Source: Bacteroidales bacterium
GTDB taxonomy: Bacteria; Bacteroidota; Bacteroidia; Bacteroidales; Bacteroidaceae
Direction of reading: 5' to 3'
Length of the DNA: 64,000 nucleotides
Assembly: GCA_015060905.1 (NCBI GenBank)
Contig: SUXQ01000002.1
Span: forward strand, 142,939-206,938
In this document: in pieces, positions 8,844-18,030 of the stretch
Position numbering within the stretch: position 1 is the stretch's first letter
How the letters are laid out: each line of letters starts with the position of its first letter
Position numbers and translations under genes: made by a program
The notes under the pieces: model-generated
Seen by the model: the letters and a program-made list of their open reading frames with translations, nothing else
Told to the model about the DNA's origin: nothing
The model's database searches: none

Positions 8844-9770
8844 ATGAAAAATTTAAAATTTTTACAGACATTACTTTTATGCACAGTTCTTTCATTTTGC
8901 TTTACGGCATGTAGCAGCGAGGATGAGGAGGAGAGCGTTATCGCGGGTGGCAATGATATAAGAACAGAATTAAAAAGCAAGAAGTGGTATTATACATATT
9001 ACGACGTAGATAATCTCTCAGAAGAAAAGATTACTATTTATTTTATAAACGACACATGTGGAGTAACATATGCGTGGTGGAGGTTTTTAGATATTAGTGG
9101 AAGTGATAGCAGTAAAAGTACTACATTTGAATATGAAGTAATCGATAATAGAGTCATACTATATAGTAGTGGAATAACTATTGAATATTATTATGTAGAC
9201 GGATACTTGATTAAAGAAGATGAATGCTATGAATCACTTAGCTACAACTCTAGTGATTATGCATATATAAAAGAATTTGACCCTGCTGAAAAAGAACGTA
9301 AAAAAAAGATATTAGAAACTATAAAGGAAAACTTAAAGGTTACTGAAAGTTTTGACGGTGTTGAGTATACATACACATTTGACAACACTTTAGATAAAAT
9401 ATATCCATCAAGTAAAATAGAATATTACATAGAATTTGATGGTGTATGCAATAATTATAAATATTGCAAAAAGAAATATTGTGATGACCACAAATGGTAC
9501 ATAAAAGCGGAAAAGAATGGTAACAAATATGTTGTTAATCTATTCCCGGTACACCCCGAATATTGGGCACCGTACAGTGAATATTTACAGACCAAAGATG
9601 CTTTAGAAGATAAAATAAATAGTGGCCTAACATTGTCAAATTCAGAGAAAGATTTGTACAATAGCGTAAAGGAATATATTGAAAAACAAACAAATAATAA
9701 TTACGACTCATATCCTTGTGTTAAAATTGATGGCGAAGATTATGAATTGGAATATTATAACTATAAATAG
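8844..9770 (+). CDS. Hypothetical acidic lipoprotein, probably surface exposed
   Basis: 308 residues. The signal peptide ends in the lipobox FTAC with lipid-bearing C23, followed at once by SSEDEEE. A run of Asp/Glu just after the Cys is the export signal that sends Bacteroidetes lipoproteins to the outer cell surface. The mature protein is very rich in Tyr, Lys, Glu and Asp, with few clear motifs; a central KKWYYTYYDVDNLS segment and YEVIDNRVILYSSG resemble lipocalin-like strands, which is only a loose impression. Function unknown. It lies 20 bases after the barrel-like gene and ahead of the third GTGCCAA hairpin. Confidence 0.65.
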   Translation: MKNLKFLQTLLLCTVLSFCFTACSSEDEEESVIAGGNDIRTELKSKKWYYTYYDVDNLSEEKITIYFINDTCGVTYAWWRFLDISGSDSSKSTTFEYEVIDNRVILYSSGITIEYYYVDGYLIKEDECYESLSYNSSDYAYIKEFDPAEKERKKKILETIKENLKVTESFDGVEYTYTFDNTLDKIYPSSKIEYYIEFDGVCNNYKYCKKKYCDDHKWYIKAEKNGNKYVVNLFPVHPEYWAPYSEYLQTKDALEDKINSGLTLSNSEKDLYNSVKEYIEKQTNNNYDSYPCVKIDGEDYELEYYNYK

Positions 9771-9840
9771 GATTGAAAGTATTTTCTTTAAATAGAATTA
9801 AATTTTGTTTTTCTATTTGAAAAGCATAATTTCAGCAGAC

Positions 9841-9873
9841 AGTGCCAAAATTAAATTGGCACTGTTGCTTTTT
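9841..9873 (+). terminator. Terminator hairpin of the GTGCCAA family, copy 3
   Basis: AGTGCCAAAATT (9841-9852) pairs with AATTGGCACT (9854-9863), followed by GTTGCTTTTTTG. It ends the accessory block and precedes the GH97 operon. Confidence 0.75.
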
Positions 9874-9934
9874 TGTTAAAAAAGTGCAATATTTGCATAG
9901 TGCGTCTACCGGAAATAAAAAAACAGATAAAGCC

Positions 9935-11920
9935 ATGAAAAAAACACTCTTTTCACTACTGCTTTTTTCCTTAAGCATCCTTATGCTGTCGGCAAAAAGT
10001 TACACAGTAACAAGCCCCGACGGTCGTCTGACACTAACTATCGACGTTGGCGATAAAGTAACATATACGGTAAAAGCCGGCGATGCGACGCTTGTCGCGC
10101 CCTCGGCGATTGCTCTTGAGCTTGAGGATGGCACGCTGCTTGGCAATAAGCCCAAAGTGTCGAGTGTGAACCGCGACAGCAGCAGCGAGACTATTGTCGC
10201 CCCACTCTATCGTCAGAGTCGTTTCAAAAGCGAATATAATGCCATCAGGCTGAAGATGCGCGGTAATTGGGGCATCGAGGCGCGCGCCTTTAACGACGGC
10301 GTTGCGTACAGGCTTTTTACAACCTACAAAAAAGATATAAACATAAAAAACGAAACGGTAGAATTTAATTTCGACAAGGATTATAATGTCACACTGCCTT
10401 ACAGCGACCTTTTCAGCGACAAATATATTGCCAGCTTCGAGAAACAGTATGACTATGAGCCTGTTTCCAATTTTAAGAATCACGGCGGAAGGCTCAGCTT
10501 TATGCCCATAATGGTACATTATGATGGTGGCGGCAAGGCTGTCCTTCTTGAATCGGACGTAGAGGACTACCCGGGAATGTTCATAAACGCAAACAGCGAA
10601 AAGTTGGGCTTTGTGGGCGAATTTCCTCCCTATCCGCTGAATCACAAGGACACCCCCAACGGAGTGTTGCGAGTGTCGGAGCGCGCGCCCTACATTGCCT
10701 CGATAAAGGGCAACCGCACACTGCCGTGGCGCATTGTAGCTTATGCTGCCGACGAAAAGCAGATTCCGGTGAACAATATGGTGTACGCCCTTGCGTCACC
10801 CTGCCGCATAGAGGATACCTCGTGGATAAAGCCCGGACACTCTACGTGGGACTGGTGGAACCACTGCTCTATTTACAACGTAGATTTTAAGGTGGGATTC
10901 AACAACGACACATATAAATATTATATAGACTTTGCTGCAAAATACAATTTCGACTATGTGCTTATAGACGATGGCTGGTACTCTTACCACAATAGAAATG
11001 TGATGGACGCTAACCCCGCACTCGACATTCCCATGCTGTGCGAATATGCTAAAGAGAGAAATATTCGTCTGATACTGTGGATGGTGGGCGACGCTTTTGA
11101 CAAACAGGCCGAGGAGGTATGCGCCTACTACTCGAAGATGGGAATTGCGGGCTTCAAGCTTGACTTTTTCGAGCGTCAGGACCAGAATCTTATCACCCGC
11201 ACATACTGCATGGCACAAACGGCGGCAAAATACAAGATGATGCTGAACCTGCATGGTGTATATGTGCCTAAAGGCCTTAATCGCACCTATCCTAACATTG
11301 TGAACTTCGAGGCAGTCTTTGGCCTTGAACAGCTTAAATGGACCGACAAGAAGGTGGCAGACATGGCAAAAAATGACCTGATGATTCCTTTCATGCGACA
11401 GACGGCGGGACCGATAGACTATACTCCCGGAGCGATGATTAACCGCACACGCGAAATGTTCCGCAGCATCGACCATCGTCCCATGAGTCAGGGTACACGC
11501 GCCCATCAGGTGGCAACGTACATTGTTTTTGACATGCCTGTGTCGGTACTGTGCGACTCGCCCACAAACTATGTTCGTGAGGGCGAGACTACCAATTTTA
11601 TAAACAGTATTCCTGCGGTATTCGACAGCACATTCGTCAGCATGAGCGAGTTTGGAAAGTATCTTGTCACGGGACGCAGAAAGGGCGATAATTTCTATCT
11701 TGGAGGGTTTAACGATTGGGACGCGCGCTCGTTGGAGGTGCCACTCTCTTTCCTGCCCGAGGGTGAGTATATTGCCCGCATATACAAGGATGGCCTTAAT
11801 GTGGATCGCGTGGCCGAGGATTATAAACTCACAGAGCAGACTGTAACCGCCGGCGACAAACTTAATATACAGATGGGTGCATGCGGCGGCTTTGCAATAA
11901 TTTTCACAAAAAAACAGTAA
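9935..11920 (+). CDS. Glycoside hydrolase family 97 enzyme (retaining alpha-galactosidase-type)
   Basis: 661 residues from ATG 9935; a longer in-frame start at 9842 lies inside the preceding hairpin and spoils the signal peptide. After a signal peptide (MKKTLFSLLLFSLSILMLSA) comes an N-terminal beta-sandwich typical of GH97 (SPDGRLTLTIDV), then the (beta/alpha)8 barrel with VLIDDGWYS, LILWM and GFKLDFFERQDQ. An Asp at about residue 410 in the latter motif is where retaining GH97 enzymes have their nucleophile; the inverting SusB type uses glutamates instead. NFEAVFGLE (about 458-466) would supply the acid/base. Substrate is inferred: an alpha-linked galactose or similar sugar. First gene of a three-gene esterase operon. 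Confidence 0.88.
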   Translation: MKKTLFSLLLFSLSILMLSAKSYTVTSPDGRLTLTIDVGDKVTYTVKAGDATLVAPSAIALELEDGTLLGNKPKVSSVNRDSSSETIVAPLYRQSRFKSEYNAIRLKMRGNWGIEARAFNDGVAYRLFTTYKKDINIKNETVEFNFDKDYNVTLPYSDLFSDKYIASFEKQYDYEPVSNFKNHGGRLSFMPIMVHYDGGGKAVLLESDVEDYPGMFINANSEKLGFVGEFPPYPLNHKDTPNGVLRVSERAPYIASIKGNRTLPWRIVAYAADEKQIPVNNMVYALASPCRIEDTSWIKPGHSTWDWWNHCSIYNVDFKVGFNNDTYKYYIDFAAKYNFDYVLIDDGWYSYHNRNVMDANPALDIPMLCEYAKERNIRLILWMVGDAFDKQAEEVCAYYSKMGIAGFKLDFFERQDQNLITRTYCMAQTAAKYKMMLNLHGVYVPKGLNRTYPNIVNFEAVFGLEQLKWTDKKVADMAKNDLMIPFMRQTAGPIDYTPGAMINRTREMFRSIDHRPMSQGTRAHQVATYIVFDMPVSVLCDSPTNYVREGETTNFINSIPAVFDSTFVSMSEFGKYLVTGRRKGDNFYLGGFNDWDARSLEVPLSFLPEGEYIARIYKDGLNVDRVAEDYKLTEQTVTAGDKLNIQMGACGGFAIIFTKKQ

Positions 11921-11926
11921 TATACT

Positions 11927-13411
11927 ATGATACGACGATTTTTATTTTTAGCGATTCTTTTCTCACTTGCCATCGCAGCAAGTGCCGAGGTTAAACTACC
12001 CTCGGTGCTTGGCAACGACATGGTGCTGCAACGCAACAGCGAGGTTAATCTTTGGGGCGAGGCGACCCCCGACCGCACGGTTACGGTGCGCACCTCGTGG
12101 AACAACAAAAAGTACAAGACAAAGAGCGACAGTGACGGGAAATGGTCTTTAAAGGTTGCTACCGGAGAGGCAGGAGGCCCCTACGAAATTGAATTTTCCG
12201 ATGGCGACAAGCTGACCCTCGACGGCATACTTCTGGGCGAAGTGTGGGTGTGCGGCGGGCAGTCGAACATGGAAATGCCTATAAAAGGCTTTGTGGCGCA
12301 GCCTGTGCAGGGCGCAGCCGAGGCTATACGCGAAAGTTATGCCCACCCCGATATTCGCATATTCAACGTAGGGCGCAACCGCTCGGAGAGCGCACAGGAT
12401 GATTGCAAGGGCGAGTGGAAGAAACCCACACCCAAGAACGTTGCCGAGTGCAGCGCAACGGCATATTTCTTCGGTCGCATGCTGACAGATATTTTAGGTG
12501 TCCCCGTAGGGCTTGTAACCTCGTATTGGGGTGGCACAAAAGCCGAAGTGTGGATGACCCGTGACGCGATAAAAGCCACCGAAGGCATCGACCACGACTA
12601 TGCACTAAAAGCCGATGGCAACGGTTTTACGCCGCAAAGTATGTATAATGGAATGATACACCCTATCGCACGCTTCACAGCCAAAGGATTCATTTGGTAC
12701 CAGGGCGAGTCGAACCGCGACAGAGCCTTTGACTATGGCAAGCTGCTTGTATCGCTGATAAAAGATTGGCGCAAGGCGTGGGGTGACGAAAATATGCCTT
12801 TCCTGTGCGCACAGCTCGTTCAATATCGTTACGACGGCGCACAGTACCTGTCGTTGCCCGTAGTTATCGAAGGACAGTACTATGCAGCCGACGCACTGAA
12901 AAACGTCTATGTAGCCCCCACCACCGACCTTTCGTTTGCATCGATCATACACCCGCCGTTCAAGCGCGAGGTTGGCGAGCGTCTCGCGGGGATAGCACTC
13001 GACAAAAGTTACGGTCTTCCCGGCTTCGCAGCCGAGTCGCCCCGATATGCAAGCATGCAGGTCGATGGCAGCAAGGTGGTGCTTCGCTTCACAGGCATGG
13101 CCGACAATGCCGAATATGACGCCGTTGGCGAGAATTTCTCGTGGGTGGACAAGAATATGCGCGTGATAAGCATAAAAGGCTTCGAGGTTGCCGGAGAGGA
13201 CAGAAAATTCTACCCTGCAAAGGCTCGTCATTCGTGGCCTGTGTCGGACCGCATAACCGTCGAGAGCGACTCTGTGAAAAACCCTGTGGCAGTACGCTAC
13301 GCCTTCCGCAACAGCATCGAGGCTAACGTAATTACAGGCATGGGCACACCACTTGCACCCTTCCGCACAGACAATTGGGAAATACCCGAAAATGAACTTT
13401 TTAAAAAATAA
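11927..13411 (+). CDS. Sialate O-acetylesterase-family carbohydrate esterase
   Basis: 494 residues with signal peptide (MIRRFLFLAILFSLAIAASA). The N-terminal beta domain (LPSVLGNDMVLQR...VNLWGEA) and the split SGNH catalytic domain are those of the SIAE/DUF303 family: nucleophile block GGQSNMEM, WGGTKAEVWM, IWYQGESN, and a C-terminal IHPPFKREVGERLA with the catalytic His. These enzymes remove acetyl groups from sialic acid or from plant polysaccharides such as xylan. It follows the GH97 gene after six bases, so it likely deacetylates the same periplasmic oligosaccharide. The exact substrate cannot be told from sequence alone. Confidence 0.9.
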   Translation: MIRRFLFLAILFSLAIAASAEVKLPSVLGNDMVLQRNSEVNLWGEATPDRTVTVRTSWNNKKYKTKSDSDGKWSLKVATGEAGGPYEIEFSDGDKLTLDGILLGEVWVCGGQSNMEMPIKGFVAQPVQGAAEAIRESYAHPDIRIFNVGRNRSESAQDDCKGEWKKPTPKNVAECSATAYFFGRMLTDILGVPVGLVTSYWGGTKAEVWMTRDAIKATEGIDHDYALKADGNGFTPQSMYNGMIHPIARFTAKGFIWYQGESNRDRAFDYGKLLVSLIKDWRKAWGDENMPFLCAQLVQYRYDGAQYLSLPVVIEGQYYAADALKNVYVAPTTDLSFASIIHPPFKREVGERLAGIALDKSYGLPGFAAESPRYASMQVDGSKVVLRFTGMADNAEYDAVGENFSWVDKNMRVISIKGFEVAGEDRKFYPAKARHSWPVSDRITVESDSVKNPVAVRYAFRNSIEANVITGMGTPLAPFRTDNWEIPENELFKK

Positions 13412-13416
13412 AAACC

Positions 13417-14172
13417 ATGAAACGTAAAATTTTCTCATTCATTACAATGATGCTGCTTGCACTGACATGTGCATACGCAGGCGGCGGTAAAAAAGATTTT
13501 GCCATCATCTACATTGGCAACAGTATCACCTACGGTGCATTGCACAAAGATCGCAACGTTACAGCACCCCCTGTGTACACCTCGCAAATGCTTGCAAAAA
13601 AACTGAAGGCAAACATCATCTGGCGCAACTGCGGCTGGAGCGGTGCCACCACCTACGATTTTCTTCCCTCGCATAAACGCTATTTTCCCCGTGTAGAGAA
13701 GGCCGTACGCGAAATTCAAGCCGAGACTGACGCCCCCATAGTATTTTCCATAATGCTGGGAACAAACGACAGTGCAAATACAGGACCCACAGGCTGCCCC
13801 GTATCGAACGAAAATTATAAGAAAAACCTCATCACCATCATGGAGGCACTGAAGGAAATTGCCCCCGGAGCAAAATTCATATTCCAACGTCCCATCTGGT
13901 ATAGTCCCAACACATACAACGGTGCACAGTACCTTCAGAAAGGCCTTAACCGCCTTATAGGCTACACACCCGTGCTTGAGGAGCTTGCCGACGAGCGTGC
14001 CGACGCCATGATGGGCGACGACGATGCTTTTGAGTATTTCCACAAGAATTACGAGAAATATTGTTTCGCCGAGGGTGGTAACGCAGGAACATTCTATCTG
14101 CACCCCAATGAAAAAGGAGCAAAGAAACTTGCAAAATTCTGGTTCGAGGGCATTATAGATGCACTCGACTAA
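13417..14172 (+). CDS. Secreted SGNH/GDSL-type esterase
   Basis: 251 residues with a signal peptide ending near ALTCAYA. SGNH blocks: YIGNSITYG (block I, with Asn in place of the usual Asp of GDSI, Ser retained), NCGWSGATTYDF (block II Gly), MLGTNDSANTG (block III Asn), and FYLHPNEKGAKKLA (block V His). It resembles rhamnogalacturonan/xylan acetylesterases in size. Five bases after the SIAE gene and closed by a bidirectional terminator, it is the last gene of the glycan operon, probably a second deacetylase. Confidence 0.88.
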   Translation: MKRKIFSFITMMLLALTCAYAGGGKKDFAIIYIGNSITYGALHKDRNVTAPPVYTSQMLAKKLKANIIWRNCGWSGATTYDFLPSHKRYFPRVEKAVREIQAETDAPIVFSIMLGTNDSANTGPTGCPVSNENYKKNLITIMEALKEIAPGAKFIFQRPIWYSPNTYNGAQYLQKGLNRLIGYTPVLEELADERADAMMGDDDAFEYFHKNYEKYCFAEGGNAGTFYLHPNEKGAKKLAKFWFEGIIDALD

Positions 14173-14197
14173 CCTCTGAAAATATAATACAAAAAAA

Positions 14198-14227
14198 ATT
14201 GCTACCCGACGGGTAGCAATTTTTTTG
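14198..14227. terminator. Bidirectional terminator between convergent operons
   Basis: ATTGCTACCC / GGGTAGCAAT hairpin flanked by eight As on the left and a T tract on the right, serving both the glycan operon (plus) and frdB/sdhB (minus). Confidence 0.9.
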
Positions 14228-14242
14228 TACACTAACAAGCTA

Positions 14243-14998
14243 TTAGTCAGCAAGTTTAGCCTTGATAAACTCGCGGTTGAGGCGAGCAATATTGCTTATT
14301 GATACACATTTGGGACACTCAGCCTCGCAAGCACGTGTGTTTGTACAGTTACCGAAGCCAAGCTCGTCCATCTTGGCAACCATAGCCTTTGCACGACGAG
14401 CAGCCTCTACCTTACCCTGAGGAAGGAGTGCAAACTGGCTAACCTTTGCAGATACGAAGAGCATTGCAGAACCGTTCTTACATGCTGCCACGCAGGCACC
14501 GCAACCGATACATGCAGCTGCATCCATAGCCTCCTCGGCAATATCCTTACCGATGGGAATTGCGTTTGCATCGGGAATACCGCCTGTATTGATAGAAACA
14601 AATCCACCGGCCTGCTGAATCTTGTCAAAGGCTGTACGGTCTACCATAAGGTCGCGAATCACGGGGAACGCAGCCGAACGCCAAGGCTCTACTGTGATTG
14701 TGTCGCCATCTTTGAAACGACGCATATAGAGCTGACAGGTTGTTGCGCCTGTTGCAGGACCGTGAGGGTGACCGTTCACGTAGAGTGAGCACATACCGCA
14801 AATACCCTCGCGACAGTCGTGGTCGAACACAATAGGCTCTTTACCCTCATTTACCAACTGCTCGTTAAGAATGTCGAGCATCTCAAGGAATGAGGTATCA
14901 CCGGGAATGTCTTTCATCTGATAGGTCTCAAAAGCACCTTTCTCTTTAGGACCTCTCTGACGCCATACTTTCAAATTAAAGCTTATATTTTTATCCAT
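14243..14998 (-). CDS. frdB: Fumarate reductase/succinate dehydrogenase iron-sulfur subunit
   Basis: 251 residues. Plant-type 2Fe-2S ligands in CREGICGMC, then [11 protein letters not shown] for the 4Fe-4S cluster and [13 protein letters not shown] for the 3Fe-4S cluster, the standard three-cluster electron wire between flavin and quinone. Third gene of the C-A-B operon on the minus strand, 16 bases after the flavoprotein gene. In anaerobic Bacteroidales this complex works mainly as a menaquinol:fumarate reductase in the succinate-producing pathway; sequence alone does not fix the direction. Confidence 0.97.
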   Translation of the reverse strand: MDKNISFNLKVWRQRGPKEKGAFETYQMKDIPGDTSFLEMLDILNEQLVNEGKEPIVFDHDCREGICGMCSLYVNGHPHGPATGATTCQLYMRRFKDGDTITVEPWRSAAFPVIRDLMVDRTAFDKIQQAGGFVSINTGGIPDANAIPIGKDIAEEAMDAAACIGCGACVAACKNGSAMLFVSAKVSQFALLPQGKVEAARRAKAMVAKMDELGFGNCTNTRACEAECPKCVSISNIARLNREFIKAKLAD

Positions 14999-15014
14999 TG
15001 TTATATTCTTTTAA

Positions 15015-16973
15015 TTAGTTTTTGTAGTTACGCTGCTGTACTTTGATGTACTGATAGTTGAGATCCTCTTTGAGAAGTTCGGGCTCGTTGCCTTCGCCTG
15101 TGTAACGCCAGCAAGCAACATAAGAGAACTCTTCGTCGTTACGTTTAGCCTCGCCCTCTTCTGTCTGGTGCTCTTCGCGGAAGTGACCACCGCAAGATTC
15201 CTCGCGGTTGAGTGCGTCGTATGCCATGAGCTTACCAATCTCGATAAAGTCGAGCAGACGGAGAGCTTTCTCGAGCTCGATGTTCAGTGTGTCGGCTGCA
15301 CCGGGGATACGAAGGTCGCTCCAGAAGGTCTTTTCAACCTCGGCGAGTTTGGCAATAGCTGTCTCGAGAGACTCTTTTGTACGTGCCATTCCTACATACT
15401 CCCACATTACGTGACCAAGCTCTTTGTGAATTGAGTCTACGCTGCGTTTACCCTTGATGGCCATAAGTTTGGCAATCTTGTCGTTTACAGCCTTCTCGGC
15501 AGCCTCGAATTCGGGTGCGTCTGTGCTGAAACGGGGAACCTGAATCTGGTCGGCAAGATAGTTCTGCATTGTGTAGGGAAGAACGAAGTAACCGTCGGCA
15601 AGACCCTGCATGAGTGCAGATGCACCGAGACGGTTGGCACCGTGGTCAGAGAAGTTTGCCTCACCGATAGCAAAAAGACCGGGAATTGAGGTCTGAAGCT
15701 CGTAGTCTACCCAGATACCACCCATTGTGTAGTGGATAGCGGGGAATATCATCATAGGCTCCTCGTAGGGGCTTACGTCAGTAATCTCCTCGTACATATC
15801 GAATAGGTTACCGTAACGCTGTTTAACAACCTCTTTACCGAGACGCTGGATAGCATATTTAAAGTCGAGGAACACTGCAAGACCTGTGTTGTTTACGCCG
15901 AAACCTTTGTCGCAACGCTCTTTTGCTGCGCGTGAAGCAACGTCACGAGGTACAAGGTTACCGAAGGCAGGATAACGACGCTCCAAGTAGAAGTCGCGAT
16001 CCTCGTCGGGAATGTCGCTTGCCTTCTTTTTACCGGCCTGAAGAGCCTTGGCATCCTCCAATTTCTTGGGTACCCAGATGCGACCATCGTTACGGAGAGA
16101 CTCGGACATAAGTGTCAGTTTAGACTGCTTGTCGCCGTGAACGGGGATACATGTGGGGTGAATCTGAGCGTAACAGGGGTTAGCAAAAAGGGCACCTTTA
16201 CGGTAGCACTGCAATGCAGCCGAACCGTTGCTACCCATTGCGTTTGTAGAGAGGAAGTATGTGTTTCCGTAACCACCGGTAGCAATAACAACCGAGTGAG
16301 CAGCGAAACGCTCAACCTTACCTGTTACAAGGTTACGAGCGATAATACCGCGTGCACGACCGTCGATAATAACAACGTCGAGCATTTCGTAACGTGTATA
16401 GAGCTTAACCTTGCCCTGATTAACCTGATAGTTCAGTGCCGAGTATGCACCGAGAAGAAGCTGCTGACCTGTCTGACCGCGAGCATAGAATGTACGCGAT
16501 ACCTGAGCACCACCAAACGAACGGTTAGCCAAAAGACCACCATACTCGCGTGCAAAAGGTACACACTGAGCAACACACTGGTCGATGATTGCGCCCGAAA
16601 CCTCGGCCAAACGATGAACGTTAGCCTCGCGTGCGCGGTAGTCACCACCCTTGATAGTATCGTAGAAAAGACGATAAACAGAGTCACCATCATTCTGATA
16701 GTTCTTTGCAGCGTTAATACCACCCTGTGCAGCGATAGAGTGTGCACGACGGGGAGAATCCTGAATACAGAAGTTAAGCACGTTGAAACCCATGGCACCC
16801 AACGAAGCGGCTGCCGATGCACCTGCAAGACCTGTACCTACAACGATGATGTCGAGGTTACGTTTGTTGGCGGGGTTCACCAATTTCTGATGTGCCTTAT
16901 AGTTCGTCCACTTCTCGGCCAAAGGACCTTCGGGAATTTTGGAATTCAGTTTTTCTGAACTTATTTTAGCCAT
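15015..16973 (-). CDS. frdA: Fumarate reductase/succinate dehydrogenase flavoprotein subunit
   Basis: 652 residues. The dinucleotide-binding [14 protein letters not shown] lies near residues 47-60, followed by the [13 protein letters not shown] segment that carries the covalent FAD histidine, and the substrate-binding [10 protein letters not shown] and catalytic-Arg region further on. The length and long C-terminal helical extension fit the Bacteroidetes/epsilon-type enzyme paired with a single cytochrome b subunit. It binds FAD and interconverts fumarate and succinate on the cytoplasmic side. Confidence 0.97.
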   Translation of the reverse strand: MAKISSEKLNSKIPEGPLAEKWTNYKAHQKLVNPANKRNLDIIVVGTGLAGASAAASLGAMGFNVLNFCIQDSPRRAHSIAAQGGINAAKNYQNDGDSVYRLFYDTIKGGDYRAREANVHRLAEVSGAIIDQCVAQCVPFAREYGGLLANRSFGGAQVSRTFYARGQTGQQLLLGAYSALNYQVNQGKVKLYTRYEMLDVVIIDGRARGIIARNLVTGKVERFAAHSVVIATGGYGNTYFLSTNAMGSNGSAALQCYRKGALFANPCYAQIHPTCIPVHGDKQSKLTLMSESLRNDGRIWVPKKLEDAKALQAGKKKASDIPDEDRDFYLERRYPAFGNLVPRDVASRAAKERCDKGFGVNNTGLAVFLDFKYAIQRLGKEVVKQRYGNLFDMYEEITDVSPYEEPMMIFPAIHYTMGGIWVDYELQTSIPGLFAIGEANFSDHGANRLGASALMQGLADGYFVLPYTMQNYLADQIQVPRFSTDAPEFEAAEKAVNDKIAKLMAIKGKRSVDSIHKELGHVMWEYVGMARTKESLETAIAKLAEVEKTFWSDLRIPGAADTLNIELEKALRLLDFIEIGKLMAYDALNREESCGGHFREEHQTEEGEAKRNDEEFSYVACWRYTGEGNEPELLKEDLNYQYIKVQQRNYKN

Positions 16974-17009
16974 AATATATGTTTTTTAAATTTTAAACGG
17001 AATTATTAA

Positions 17010-17699
17010 TTAGCATCCACCGGCGCAAGGACAGAGAGCAAAAATAACAGCTACTGCTGCAAAACCTGCCACGATGAGGGTAACAACAACGTTACCGATG
17101 CAACGCCAACGCTCGAACCATACTTGATTGTTCCAACCAAGAGTCTGAAGTGCGCTCCAGAAGCCGTGTGTAAGGTGGAACCAGAGAGCTACCAACCATA
17201 CAAGGTAAAGAACAGTGTAAACGGGGCAAGAGAAAGTCTGCTGAATATGATATACACCGTTGGCAGCATTTGTAACATCTACATTTGCGCCCATCATGTG
17301 CATAACCTCAACAAGCTGCATGTTTGCCCAGAAGTTGTAAAGGTGAAGCCCCATACCCAAGATTACGATTACACCAAGAACAAACATGTTCTGTGATGCC
17401 CACTCAACCTCTTTGGGCTTCGCAGTGTAAGCGTAAGACTGACCACCGCGTGCCTTCTTGTTCTGAAGTGTGAGGATGATTGCATAAACGAAATGCACAA
17501 CCACAAGAGCGGCAAGACCCGCTGTTGCAACAAGCGCATACCAATTAGCACCCAAAAACTCACAAATCGCATTGTAAGCCTCGCCGCTGAAAATAGCGAC
17601 CAAGTTCATTGACATGTGGAAAAGAAGGAAGAGAACGAGGGCAATACCCGAAACGCTCATAATTACCTTTTTTCCCACAGAAGAATTAAGTAACCACAT
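17010..17699 (-). CDS. frdC: Fumarate reductase/succinate dehydrogenase cytochrome b subunit
   Basis: 229 residues with five predicted membrane helices, starting MWLLNSSVGKKVIMSVSGIA. Histidines in the helices (LLFHMSMNL, VVHFVYAI, MGLHLYNFW, LWFHLTHGFW) are the di-haem ligands of the B-type single-anchor quinone-reactive subunit. It is the first gene of the C-A-B operon. Its promoter region is shared, divergently, with mnmG. Confidence 0.96.
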   Translation of the reverse strand: MWLLNSSVGKKVIMSVSGIALVLFLLFHMSMNLVAIFSGEAYNAICEFLGANWYALVATAGLAALVVVHFVYAIILTLQNKKARGGQSYAYTAKPKEVEWASQNMFVLGVIVILGMGLHLYNFWANMQLVEVMHMMGANVDVTNAANGVYHIQQTFSCPVYTVLYLVWLVALWFHLTHGFWSALQTLGWNNQVWFERWRCIGNVVVTLIVAGFAAVAVIFALCPCAGGC

Positions 17700-17770
17700 A
17701 ATAAATTGATATTAAATTATTTAATTAAAAAGTTATTAAAATTTCAACCTATTTTACCTTTTGCATTTAG

Positions 17771-17778
17771 CAAAAATA
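17771..17778 (-). promoter_or_regulatory. Candidate -7 element (TATTTTTG) for frdCAB
   Basis: CAAAAATA on the plus strand reads TATTTTTG on the minus strand, matching TAnnTTTG about 72 bases before the frdC start. No good -33 box is visible. The 331-base region between frdC and mnmG holds this and the mnmG promoter and otherwise nothing I recognise. Confidence 0.45.
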
Positions 17779-17970
17779 AAGTTTTTTTATGAAACTGCCA
17801 CCGATAAACGACTTTATTTATTAAAATATTTTCAAAAAGGAAAAACAGTCGTTACACACAATTAATCGTCCGCGCTTAAACTAAACAAAAAACTGCGTGA
17901 AATTCCCGCATAAAAAACAATAAAATTCAAACAGAGAGAGCATTTGCGACGACAAGCCTGCGCCGATGCT

Positions 17971-18000
17971 TTTGCGTTCCAAAAAATAGTACTATCTTCG
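17971..18000 (+). promoter_or_regulatory. Candidate promoter for mnmG
   Basis: TTTG (17971-17974), 18 bases, then TATCTTCG (17993-18000), one base from the -7 consensus. It lies inside the longer in-frame ORF that starts at 17944, which argues for the later GTG start of mnmG. Confidence 0.5.
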
Positions 18001-18030
18001 CAGAAGAAAATAATATCAATAAGGAGTACC

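Noticed and set aside
9842..9934. Upstream in-frame start for the GH97 gene
   Set aside because: It lies in the hairpin at 9841 and would bury the signal peptide.
17944..18030. Upstream in-frame start for mnmG
   Set aside because: Conserved MnmG begins at the GTG with an AAGGAG site; the upstream part includes the promoter and has no family resemblance.
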